This document shows, one piece after another, positions 9,176 to 18,900 of a DNA stretch of 64,000 nt; the stretch's first letter is position 1, and each line of letters opens with the position of its first letter. The stretch is from an uncultured Alphaproteobacteria bacterium (lineage in GTDB: Bacteria; Pseudomonadota; Alphaproteobacteria; Rs-D84). The notes under the pieces are model-generated. The model was not told where the DNA came from. It made no database searches and saw nothing but the letters and a program-made list of their open reading frames with translations. The translations under genes and the position numbers were made by a program. The DNA is taken from the NCBI GenBank assembly GCA_937888635.1, contig CALARG010000004.1, positions 1 through 64,000 of the forward strand, given 5' to 3'.

Positions 9176-9601
9176 ATGTTTAGGCTGGTCGTTGCTTTTT
9201 GTGTTTCATTGGTGGTTGCAGGTTGCGCATCAGATGTGGTTTATAAAAATAATGCGCGTGCATATACTGTTGCAGGCAAAACATATCAACCGTTGAAGAG
9301 TGCGGACGGGTATTCTGAAACAGGTGTTGCGTCTTGGTATGGTAAAAAGTTTCATGGTCGTAAAACCGCCAGCGGCGAACGCTATAATCAAAACAAGATG
9401 ACTGCGGCGCATAAAACCTTGCCTTTTGGGACACGGGTGCGTGTTAAAAATTTAGAAAATGGAAAAACTGCAAGTGTTGTAATTAATGACCGTGGGCCGT
9501 TTACCAAGGGACGGGTTATTGATGTTTCACGTGCGGCAGCACGAAAGTTAGATATGGTTAATTCTGGTACGGCACGTGTGCGAATTAGTGTGGAGAATTA
9601 G
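9176..9601 (+). CDS. rlpA: RlpA-like septal lipoprotein
   Basis: Lipoprotein with a double-psi beta-barrel domain. RlpA proteins bind or cleave denuded glycan strands at the septum. The signal peptide ends in the lipobox VAGC (Cys at about residue 17). The barrel runs from GVASWYGKKFHGRKTASGE to VINDRGPFTKGRVIDVS, with the conserved Asp of NDRGPF. At 141 residues it lacks the C-terminal SPOR domain of many homologues. Its ATG follows the ruvB stop codon with no gap. The location next to tol genes fits an envelope-constriction role. Confidence 0.93.
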   Translation: MFRLVVAFCVSLVVAGCASDVVYKNNARAYTVAGKTYQPLKSADGYSETGVASWYGKKFHGRKTASGERYNQNKMTAAHKTLPFGTRVRVKNLENGKTASVVINDRGPFTKGRVIDVSRAAARKLDMVNSGTARVRISVEN

Positions 9602-9603
9602 GG

Positions 9604-9981
9604 GTGACCAAAATACATAGATTTCCATTTACAATTGCCTATGCAGATACAGATGCCGAAGGTATCGTTTATCATGCGCGATATCTGGAAATTGCAGAGC
9701 GTGCGCGTATGAACTGGCTGCGCGGGCATGTTGTGGTTGGCGATGATATTGGCTTTGTTATTCGCGAGTTGAATATTAAATATATGCAACCCTTGCGTGC
9801 GGCAGATGAATTTGTGGTTGAAACACAAATGGTTGATGTTGGGGCAGCACTTGTTAGGATAGAACAAAAGTTCGTGAAAGACGGTGCGGTTTGTGCTATA
9901 ATCAATCTTAAGGTCGCGTATTTAGGGGCAGACATGCGCCCGAAACGGATACCTGAAGAATTTATCACAGGTTTGGTTTAA
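9604..9981 (+). CDS. ybgC: YbgC-type acyl-CoA thioesterase
   Basis: Hotdog-fold thioesterase found with tol-pal genes. Its cellular substrate is uncertain, though family members hydrolyse acyl-CoA and interact with lipid synthesis. The active-site motif YADTDAEGIVYHARYLEIAERAR carries Asp17 and His24; the usual GG after DA is EG here. The start is a GTG, chosen because GGAG lies seven bases upstream and no in-frame ATG precedes the motif. The length (125 residues) is normal. It lies two bases after rlpA and 19 before tolQ. Confidence 0.93.
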   Translation: MTKIHRFPFTIAYADTDAEGIVYHARYLEIAERARMNWLRGHVVVGDDIGFVIRELNIKYMQPLRAADEFVVETQMVDVGAALVRIEQKFVKDGAVCAIINLKVAYLGADMRPKRIPEEFITGLV

Positions 9982-10000
9982 TTAAAAAAGGGTCAGAGAG

Positions 10001-10480
10001 ATGGAAGGAAGTTTTTCGTTGTTAAGTTTATTTACAGGCGATTGGATGACGGTGTTTGTGTCAATCGTGTTGGTGATTTTTAGTGTTATTTCATGGACGG
10101 TGATTGTAGAGAAAATTCGTCTGTGGCGGATGCAAAAAAGAACCCCAATGAAAATGAAGCCGGATGAAAATATTGATGTCTTTATTCGTCCATTTGATAA
10201 GAATCTGTGGTTCTTGTCTATGGTGGCATATATTTCGCCGTTTATTGGTTTGTTTGGAACAGTTTGGGGGGTTATGGATTCTTTTGCTGCGATTGGTGTT
10301 AATCAATCGGTCAGTATTGGTGTGATTGCGCCTGGGTTGGCGGTTGCGTTGGGGACAACTGCGTTGGGGTTGATTGCGGCGATTCCAGCGGCAATTGCAC
10401 ATCAATATTTTACAAAAAAATCAGATGATTTGTATGAACGACTGGAATGTGCATGCAAAGAACATAAAAATCAAAAATAA
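10001..10480 (+). CDS. tolQ: TolQ, short form
   Basis: Inner-membrane proton-channel subunit that energises TolA with TolR. It has TM1 at about residues 13-35, TM2 at about 68-90 (LWFLSMVAYISPFIGLFGTVWG) and TM3 at about 104-128 (VIAPGLAVALGTTALGLIAAIP). The conserved GLFGTVWGVMDSFAAIG is intact. At 159 residues it is about 70 shorter than typical TolQ (around 230). The missing part is the cytoplasmic loop between TM1 and TM2, which is only about 32 residues here. The reading frame is clean, so this is a real compact form. tolR starts 11 bases later. Confidence 0.94.
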   Translation: MEGSFSLLSLFTGDWMTVFVSIVLVIFSVISWTVIVEKIRLWRMQKRTPMKMKPDENIDVFIRPFDKNLWFLSMVAYISPFIGLFGTVWGVMDSFAAIGVNQSVSIGVIAPGLAVALGTTALGLIAAIPAAIAHQYFTKKSDDLYERLECACKEHKNQK

Positions 10481-10491
10481 TGGTGTGATAT

Positions 10492-10890
10492 ATGTCCAGA
10501 CTAAGACGCAGAAATACCGACAGTTCTATTCAATTAACGCCAATGATTGATGTTATGACGGTGCTGTTGGCGGTGTTTATGGTGACAACACCTATGATGA
10601 CAACCGGGATTGATTTGGAATTGCCGCGTGCGGGCGCATCGGCAATGACAGGTAATGATCATGCAATTCAAATCAGTGTGGATTCGCATGGGCGATATTT
10701 CCTGTCAGAGATGGAATTGCCAAGGGATGAAATTGTAAAACGCGCAATTGCAATGCGTGGGGAAAATCCAAATTTAACCATTATGATAAGTGGTGATACG
10801 CATGCGGATTATGGCGCGGTAATGAGCATGATGGGTAAACTGAAAGATTCAGGTTTTCAAAAGGTTGGACTGCGTACGCAACCGGAATAA
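10492..10890 (+). CDS. tolR: TolR
   Basis: Partner of TolQ. A short cytoplasmic N-terminus is followed by a single membrane helix containing the proton-carrying Asp20 (LTPMIDVMTVLLAVFMV), then a periplasmic domain that normally dimerises and binds peptidoglycan. At 132 residues it is typical for ExbD/TolR. It is the middle gene of tolQRA, five bases before tolA. Confidence 0.96.
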   Translation: MSRLRRRNTDSSIQLTPMIDVMTVLLAVFMVTTPMMTTGIDLELPRAGASAMTGNDHAIQISVDSHGRYFLSEMELPRDEIVKRAIAMRGENPNLTIMISGDTHADYGAVMSMMGKLKDSGFQKVGLRTQPE

Positions 10891-10895
10891 AATAA

Positions 10896-11687
10896 ATGAC
10901 AAAATTTAACCGATTTTCATCAGAAAATATCTTGATTTCTGTTGCAGGACACCTGGTTTTGGTGGCGGTTTTAATTACTTCTTTTGCAGTGGTGGTTAAT
11001 CGTGCAAAAATGGTTGCGCCAGACAGAATTCAAATTATGGAAATTGACTTAAATGATGTTGTTGTGACAGGTGATGAAACAAAACTGTATAATGTCGGTA
11101 ATGTCGCAGAATCTAAGCCAGAAGAACCAACCCCGGTCCCAGATGCTAAGCCTGATGAAAAAGAAGAAATAACAGAGAATGAACCAGAAGAGGTAAAACA
11201 ACCAACATTGGTTGAAGAACCTGAAAAGAAACAAGAAGAAGCGCAAGAAGAAAAGAAAGAAGATAAAAAGGAACAGGAAAAAAAACAAGAATCAAAACCA
11301 GTTGAACCGGCCCCTGCCCCAAAAAAGCGCAAGGTTGTTCGTGTCAATCGCGAGGTTTTATCACTGGACAGAACATTGACGGTTTCTGTTGTTGATGCGT
11401 TGCGTGTGGCAATGACGCGTTGTTGGGTGATTGATTCTGCGCGTCCAGATATAACAGATATTCGTGCAGTTGCGCATTTGACAATGCGAAAAAATGGTAC
11501 AGTGCGTGATGTTTGGTTTGAATCCCAGGCGCGTGAAGAAACAGACGCGGCGTTTGCGTATGTCTTGGAAACTATACGCGCGGCGATAAATCGGTGTCAG
11601 CCATTGCGGATGCTGCCGGAAAAAGAATTTTCAAAGTGGGAGAAAATCCAGTTAACCTTTTATCCAACCCAGGGTAAGGTTATGTAG
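10896..11687 (+). CDS. tolA: TolA-like energy-transducing protein
   Basis: Spans the periplasm and transmits force from TolQR to the outer membrane during division. The layout is an N-terminal membrane anchor (about 14-36), a long Glu/Lys/Pro-rich segment (about 65-150; EEKKEDKKEQEKKQ is typical) and a C-terminal globular domain (about 155-263) with two Cys (TRCW, INRCQ) likely to form a disulfide. At 263 residues it is shorter than enterobacterial TolA. The usual tolB and pal do not follow, so they must be elsewhere or absent. Confidence 0.92.
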   Translation: MTKFNRFSSENILISVAGHLVLVAVLITSFAVVVNRAKMVAPDRIQIMEIDLNDVVVTGDETKLYNVGNVAESKPEEPTPVPDAKPDEKEEITENEPEEVKQPTLVEEPEKKQEEAQEEKKEDKKEQEKKQESKPVEPAPAPKKRKVVRVNREVLSLDRTLTVSVVDALRVAMTRCWVIDSARPDITDIRAVAHLTMRKNGTVRDVWFESQAREETDAAFAYVLETIRAAINRCQPLRMLPEKEFSKWEKIQLTFYPTQGKVM

Positions 11688-11729
11688 CATAAGGCCTGCG
11701 GGAGAGAGAAGAAAACCAAAGGCAACAGT

Positions 11730-12848
11730 ATGATTAAAGATTACTATTCAGAAAATTGGTATCAGGCAACAGATAAATTTATTAAAAATGCCCAAGGGCG
11801 TGGTGTGTTGCGGTGGTGTGTTATGCCGGGACATGAATATGATATTCCATATTTAACAATTGGTAATGGTGAAAATCGTGTGGTGATTAATTCTGGTGTT
11901 CATGGGATAGAAGGCTATTTTGGCAGCGCTGCGCAAAATATGTTTCTGGACAAGATGGTGGACAGTTTGCCAACGAAATTATTGGATAAGTATACAATTG
12001 TTTTGGTGCATGTTGTCAATGGGTGGGGAATGCAAAATCGTATGCGTGAAGTTATGGACAAGACGCATGGCGGTTTGGTTGACTTAAATAGAAATTTTGG
12101 GGTTGATTTTGATAATAAATCTGCCCTGCCCCAAAATCCAAAGTATGATTTGGCGCATGATTTGCTGCTGTCACGACCAGATAAAGTTCAAAAGAAAAAT
12201 GCAATCAAGGAATTTCGCCAAAAACATTTGCATGATGGTGTATGGAGTGCCATCAGTTATGGACAGTATAAGCATCCGTATGGGTTGTTCTATGGTGGTG
12301 TGGCGCCTATGACAGAAAATAAGATGACATTAAGTATATACGATAATATTATGTGTGGTGCAAAATCATTGATATCTGTTGGGTTGCATACTGGTCTGGG
12401 GCGGTTTGACAAACGGCGTGCGTATGTGTCGTCGCATTTGTTGGTGTCGCATCCAAAAGCACACAAAAATACGCAATATTTTTCAGACATATTGCATGGT
12501 ACGGAAATCGTTTCTGATGAATTGGCGATAAATGGTCCAACCCTGTTGGGCGACTTAGTTGATTGTTTAGAGGCGCGATATGCAACAGCACAATTGCCTG
12601 TATATACAGCCGACTTTGAAATTGGCACAGGCGAGTTTCCAATTATGTCGCCAATTTATAAAAGAATGGACATGGGTGATGCGCGTTATGATTTGATAAA
12701 TTATGGCAAAATTAATCCACAGACCTGGGCTAATTTAACAGAAAGTTGGTATCCATCAGATGTTAGATGGCGTGTGGGCGCATTGGAACGCGCACATATT
12801 TTGTTTAAAGAAATGTTTGATGAATTGACAAAAAAAGTACAGCGTTAA
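11730..12848 (+). CDS. DUF2817-type zinc metallopeptidase
   Basis: Member of the M14-like DUF2817 group of predicted carboxypeptidases. Zinc-ligand residues are visible as SGVHGIEG (His58, Glu61) and a later His in SVGLHTGLG. LNRNF is the M14-like substrate-binding motif, and ADFEIGTGE near residue 295 probably carries the catalytic Glu. There is no signal peptide, so it is probably cytoplasmic. At 372 residues the length fits the family. It lies 42 bases after tolA and may share its transcript. Peptide or cell-wall peptide recycling is a reasonable but untested role. Confidence 0.85.
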   Translation: MIKDYYSENWYQATDKFIKNAQGRGVLRWCVMPGHEYDIPYLTIGNGENRVVINSGVHGIEGYFGSAAQNMFLDKMVDSLPTKLLDKYTIVLVHVVNGWGMQNRMREVMDKTHGGLVDLNRNFGVDFDNKSALPQNPKYDLAHDLLLSRPDKVQKKNAIKEFRQKHLHDGVWSAISYGQYKHPYGLFYGGVAPMTENKMTLSIYDNIMCGAKSLISVGLHTGLGRFDKRRAYVSSHLLVSHPKAHKNTQYFSDILHGTEIVSDELAINGPTLLGDLVDCLEARYATAQLPVYTADFEIGTGEFPIMSPIYKRMDMGDARYDLINYGKINPQTWANLTESWYPSDVRWRVGALERAHILFKEMFDELTKKVQR

Positions 12849-12886
12849 GTTGTGTCTGTGGTTGTCCAAGAAATGGTTTGTCATAT

Positions 12887-12898
12887 CTGTATATACAG
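12887..12898. repeat. 12-bp perfect palindrome
   Basis: CTGTATATACAG, in the gap before the first giant gene and about 35 bases upstream of its putative -35 box. It could be an operator; no regulator is known for it. Confidence 0.3.
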
Positions 12899-12931
12899 GC
12901 GTAAAATTTAGGTTTTTTTGTTATTTTTCAC

Positions 12932-12961
12932 TTGCCCAAAAGGCTGTTTTTTTTCTAGGAT
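12932..12961 (+). promoter_or_regulatory. Promoter of giant gene 1
   Basis: TTGCCC (12932-12937), 18-base spacer and TAGGAT (12956-12961). The spacer shares a strikingly similar sequence (CAAAA, GCTG, a T-run and CTA) with the promoter of giant gene 2 at 34793-34821. GAGAGGG precedes the ATG at 12986 by seven bases. Confidence 0.5.
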
Positions 12962-12985
12962 TTATATTAATGAGAGGGTAAGTAC

Positions 12986-15900
12986 ATGAATTTGAAATGC
13001 TTAATGTCCAGAATTTCGGCGTTTTTTGCGTCATTGTTGTTTATGGTTGTTTTTGCAACCGAATCGTTTGCGGCGATGTATTTGCCTGGACAGGTGATTG
13101 AAAAGTTTAACTATATCAGTAATGTGACCTTTACGGCGCAGTATACTGCGGTGGTGTGTGACGCAGGCACGTACCTGCCCGAAGGTGGCGAAGAATGTGT
13201 TGCGTGTCCGGCGGGGTATTATTGTTTAGGTGGTGGTGCGCCTGTTGTGTGTCCGGCGGGGCGCTATTGTTTGTCTGGCACACAAAGCGCAAATGGTTCT
13301 GGGCTGGTCGCGGCTGGGTACTATTCAACGGGTGGTGCAAAAGTTCAAAATCCTCAATTTGCAGAAGACTGTGTTGGTGATGGTAATGCGTGTGGTTTAA
13401 TTGATGCGGGATACTGGGGTGCGGCTGGCGCAACAACCAGTACTGGTTCTGGAAAGGTTGCGGCTGGATACTATAATCTGGGTGGTGGTACATCGGCAAC
13501 GCCAGAGGTTCGCGGAAAAGGTTGCGTAAATGTCAGCACCACGCAATGCGGTACGGTCGCACCAGGTTATTGGGGCGAAGCGGGCGCAACAAGATATGGT
13601 GGCTCTGGGGCTGTTGCGCCGGGATACTATTCAACAGGTGGTGCAACATCCAGAACACCAAGTGCCAGTGGCTGTGCCGGCAAGGTTGCGATTATAGAAA
13701 ATGGCAAGCTGATGGGTGCATCTGATGTTGATAACACGTGTGGACAGGTTCAGGCCGGATACTGGAACAATGCATGTGGTATTAATGCAACCGGTGGTGT
13801 TTGCAGTGCCGAATACCAAGGTGGTGTAATTGCAGCAGGTCATTGGGGAACAGTGGGCGCAACAGACAGTGCTGGGTCGGGACTTCTAACCCCAGGATAT
13901 TATTCAACCGGTGGTGCAACAATTGAGTTCCCAGATCCAAATCAGTGTGTCGGTAATAATACATGCGGTGCGGTTGCAGCAGGATATTGGAATAATGGTG
14001 GTGGTACATCTGCAAATGGAACATGTGTCAGTGGCAAGTCTTGTGGTCAGGTTAATGCGGGCTACTATTCAACTGGTGGTGGTACATCTGCAACGCCAAC
14101 AGCCGCAGGTAATGGATGTTTGGCTAATAAGTCTTGTGGTACATGTGCAAACTGGACATATTCTGGTGCGGGTGCGGCATCATGTACCGCCTGTCCAGCG
14201 GTAGAGTCTGGTTATGCAAAACTGGACAGCACAGGTACAGGATGGACGACATATCAGAAGTGTGTTGAAATTGCGACAGAATCACCAGAAAACTGTGCAT
14301 CTGGTAAATTGCAGAAGATCCCAACTGCATCTGGCGCAACGACATGGGCAACAGCAACAGTTAATGCGAATAATCCGTTGGTGGCAAAGCCGGGATATAT
14401 CGTAAGTGGTACGGCATGTTTGTCAGAGGGCTATGTGGTGTCGTTTGAGACCAATGGTGGCACCGATGTAGCAGATATGACATGTACGGTTGAATCAGCG
14501 GATATTACCCTGCCAACACCAACCAAGACAGGTTATACATTTGGTGGATGGTATCAGAATTCTGCTTTGACAGGTAATGCGGTATCTGTGATTGCCAAGG
14601 GAACATGTACATCTGCGTATAAACTGTATGCAAAATGGACGGTAATTGAACGCAAGATTACTTTGAATGCAAATGGTGGCACAATTGTTGGTGGCAGCAG
14701 TGCAACACCAAGTGCGTGTACGGTTGAAACGGCGGATATTACCCTGCCGAAACCAACCAAGACAGGTTATACATTTGGTGGATGGTATCAGAATTCTGCT
14801 TTGACTGGTACTGCGGTGACCAAAATCGCTAAGGGTGCATGTTTGTCAGATTATACACTGTATGCCAAGTGGACGGTTAATACATATACTGTTACATTGG
14901 ATGCGAATGGTGGTACAGGTGGTGATACATCTGTGACGGCGACATATGGTGAATTGTTACCAGCAATTAGCGCGTTGCCAAGCCAGGACGGTTATGACTT
15001 TAATGGTTATTGGTCTGCAAAGACAGGTGGTGTTCAGTATTATAATATGTCTGGTGCCGCAATTGAAAAATGGTCAACGGATGCAGCAGGTACATTGTAT
15101 GCACAATGGGCAGCAAAGGGGACCTGTGCGGCGGGTACATATTATAACGAAGAAACAGGTGCTGTGGAAACATGCCCAGCAGGCAGTTATTGTGCCGGTG
15201 GAACATGGGGCAATGATGGAAACAACTGTGCGATAGCAAAATGTCCAAGTGACTATCCAAACAGTGTTGCAGGCGCATCAGAGGAAGGACAGTGTTATAA
15301 GGCATCTCCAAAATGCTGGTGTTCGCATGATGAGGCAGAATGTGCTTCCAAGGGGGCGAATAGTTGTATGTATAATGATGTGCGGTTCCAGGGTGTGACC
15401 TATAAGTCAAATCCTGATATGTGTGTAGCTGCGCCTGGCAGTTCCGATAATACTTATTGTGAGATAATCAAGGTGTCTTGTAAGGCGGGGACGTATTATA
15501 CCCCAACTGGAGATATTGAAGATGGCAGTTGCGTATCATGCGCCACATTGGGGGATGGTTCTTTTAAGACTTCATATCCTTCGTTGGTAAAATATGTTGC
15601 GGATTCTGATACAGGGTCAACGGCGTGCTTCAAATCGGTTGACTTGCCATGTACAGCGCCGGTTTGTCCTTTGAGTGGGACTGGGGTATGTGCCTATGAT
15701 GCAAGTCACTCTATATTAGGTGGTGGATATTTGTTTTACGGTACAGATGAGCCATTGCCTGGTTCTGCAGCAGCGTATGTGTGCCCGAATGCATCGTTCA
15801 CATGTAATACAGGGTATGACAAGAATGAAAATGCGGATATAGATCCAACAGATGGATCGGCGTCTGTGCCAGAAGAACTGTGTACGCCGCATGTGTATAC

Positions 15901-18900
15901 ATTTACATTGGATCCAAATGGTGGTGAAACGGCAGTTGGTAAGATATACGAAAAGTATTCTGTAGGTTGGTATAGTAATGAAGCGGCAACCGCTAAGATT
16001 ACCAAGGTTGCGGTTCCGGTGCGTCCAGGCTATACATTCGCAGGATATTATACCAAGATGACTGCATTGGAAGGGGCTGTGCCTGTAATAGGTGTTGCGG
16101 GTAATATATTGGATGAACCAGATGTGGCTGCAGATGCTGTGCTGTATGCTTGGTGGCAGGTTAATACTTACACAGTTAAGTATAATGCGGCCGGTGCATC
16201 GGGAACGATGGACAGTGTGGTTCATACCTGTGATGAACCGTTGAATTTGACACCGAATGCGTTTACATCGGCAACAAATGATCAGCAATTCATGGGATGG
16301 GCGACAGAGCCGAATGCGGCAACGCCGGAATACACAGATGGTCAAAAGGTTGTTAATTTGACGCTGGTCAATAATGCGGTGGTTACATTGTACCCTGTGT
16401 GGAAGGCATGTACAGCATGTGCAGCGGGTAAAGGTGCAACATGTTCACTGACGGCGCCGGTTGGGGTTTGTACATATACAACTGCGTGTGCGGCTAATTA
16501 TGAAAATCTGCAAAACGCGGGCAAGTATAATCCAACATGTTCTGCAGTTAAATATGCTGTAAACATGGAAACAAACGGTGGTGAAATCAGCAGTGACTAT
16601 ACAATGGTGTCACAGTGTACGGTTGAATCTGGTGTGATTGTATTGCCAACTGCGGCGCAGATTTCGCGTGAAGACTATCGCTTTGAGGGTTGGTATGATA
16701 ATGTTGCGACCACAGGCAGTGCGATATCATCAATCCCAGCGGGTGGATGTACGACAAATAAGACATTGTATGCAAAATGGGTGATAAATGTTGAGATGTG
16801 TCAGCCAGGCATGTACTATAATGGTACTTCGTTTGTGGCATGTCCAAAGGGATACTATTGCCCAGGTGAAGGTAAAGTGACAATGGGTGTTGCAGGATGC
16901 CGTACCGTATGTCCAAGTGGATATGATGATGGTGGTACAGGGTACAGTGATGAATCACAATGTCAGATTTCTGTGCCACAGGGTTCTTACCTGGCCACAG
17001 CCAAGGGAACCAACACGACTGTTTGCCCTGCAGGGAAGTATACATCGGGTGCGGTTTTGGTTTCGTATGGTGATACCAGCAGTTGCGCATCTTGCGAGGC
17101 AGGCAATTATTGCAGCAATGGTACAAAGCGCAGTTGTGCGACCGAAACAGACGGCGTGTTTGCAAGCAGTGTGGCAAATAGTGACAATATTAATGATTGC
17201 TATACTGTGACGGTGGCGGGTAAATACATTGCGGACAATGCTGTTAAGACCTGTGTTGTGCCTTATTACTGTCCGGGTGATATAAAGGTATCGTATGGCA
17301 ATTCTGGTGGTAATTTATCGTGCGCAGATTTGTCAGATGATGTGACATGGCAAAGTGGCGTGACAGCCAGTGGGGCAAGTACACCTGATAAGTGCTATGT
17401 AGTGGTTGCGGACGGTAAATACTGGAATGGTGATGCGTTTGCAACATGTAAGGCAGGAACATACAAGACAGAACATAATGTCTATTATGGTCAGAAAAGT
17501 AGTTGTGCGACCTGCCCTGCGGGATATACTTCTGAAGCGGGTGCATCAGAATGTTATCTGACCACGACAGCGGGCAAGTATGTTGCGACCGCTGGCAAGG
17601 GTGAAGTTGAATGTAAGGCAGGCGATTTCTGCCCAGGTGGTGTCAAGGTTATGGTCAGCGGTGTTGGTGGAAACACAGCGTGTAAGACACTGGCAGGTGG
17701 TAAATACAGTATGTCTGCAGCCGGTACAAAGAGTGCGGATATGTGCTATACAGAAAGTTGCGCGTTGGCAACCAATGCAACAACGATGAGTGGTAAAGAT
17801 TACTATGGTGCGTCTGTTGCGGATACATGTGTGGCGACATTATGTAAAGCAGGCTTTACAGTTGTTGGTGGTGCATGTTCAGTATGTCCAGCGAACAATG
17901 TATGTAATCCAGCCAAAGATGCGGGTAAACCATATACTTGTTCTGAATTGACAGGTGGGGTTTATACAAAGTCTGCGGCACAGACTGGTACAGTTGATAA
18001 TTGCTATCTGACCACGACGGCGGGCAAGTATGTTGCGACTGCGGGTCAAGGCGAAGTTGAATGTCTGGCAGGTGGATACTGTGCGGGTGGTGTTGATGTA
18101 AAACGCACAGGCACAGGTGGCCGTGAAGCGTGCCCAGCGGGTTATGCAATGTCTGGGACGGGGGCGTCTGAGATAAATCAGTGCTATGCGAACTGTGCTA
18201 TGTATTCACATGCAACACAGATGGCGGGTAAAGACTTCTATGGAACGGGTGTTGATACCTGTGAAGCAGTAGAGTGTGAGACAGGATTTGTCTTGGCAAA
18301 TGGTACATGTGGCAGCTGTCCGGCCAATAGCGTGTGCGATCCAAACTATGATGGTGGCAAACCGCATACATGTTCTGAATTGACCAATGGTAAGTATACC
18401 TTGTCGTTAGAGAACAGTTCATCAATTGATGCGTGTTATACGATAACGACACCGGGTAAGTATGTTGCGGTTGCAGGTCAAGGCGAAGTGGCATGTAAGG
18501 TTGGTGATTACTGTTTGGGTGGCGTAAAGGTTATGTATACGGCCACAGGTGGTAATTCAGCGTGTTCAGCATTTGGTGCGGGTTATTCATCAGATGTTGG
18601 TGCAAGTGTAGAAACCCAGTGCTATCAGCGTTGTGCGTTGGCAGCAAATGCAACCCAGATGTCAGGTCGTGATTACTATGGAACGGATGCGACAGATACA
18701 TGTGCAGTTGCATCTTGTGTGTCAGGCTATACGGTTGCAGGTGGTGTATGTTCGGTATGCCCAGCGGATCATGTGTGCGACCCTGCCAAGGATAATGGCG
18801 CACCACATACATGTTCTGAATTGACAGACGGTGTTTATACAAAGTCTGCAATGCAGAATGGGTCGGTTGATAATTGCTATCTGATTACAACGGCGGGTAA

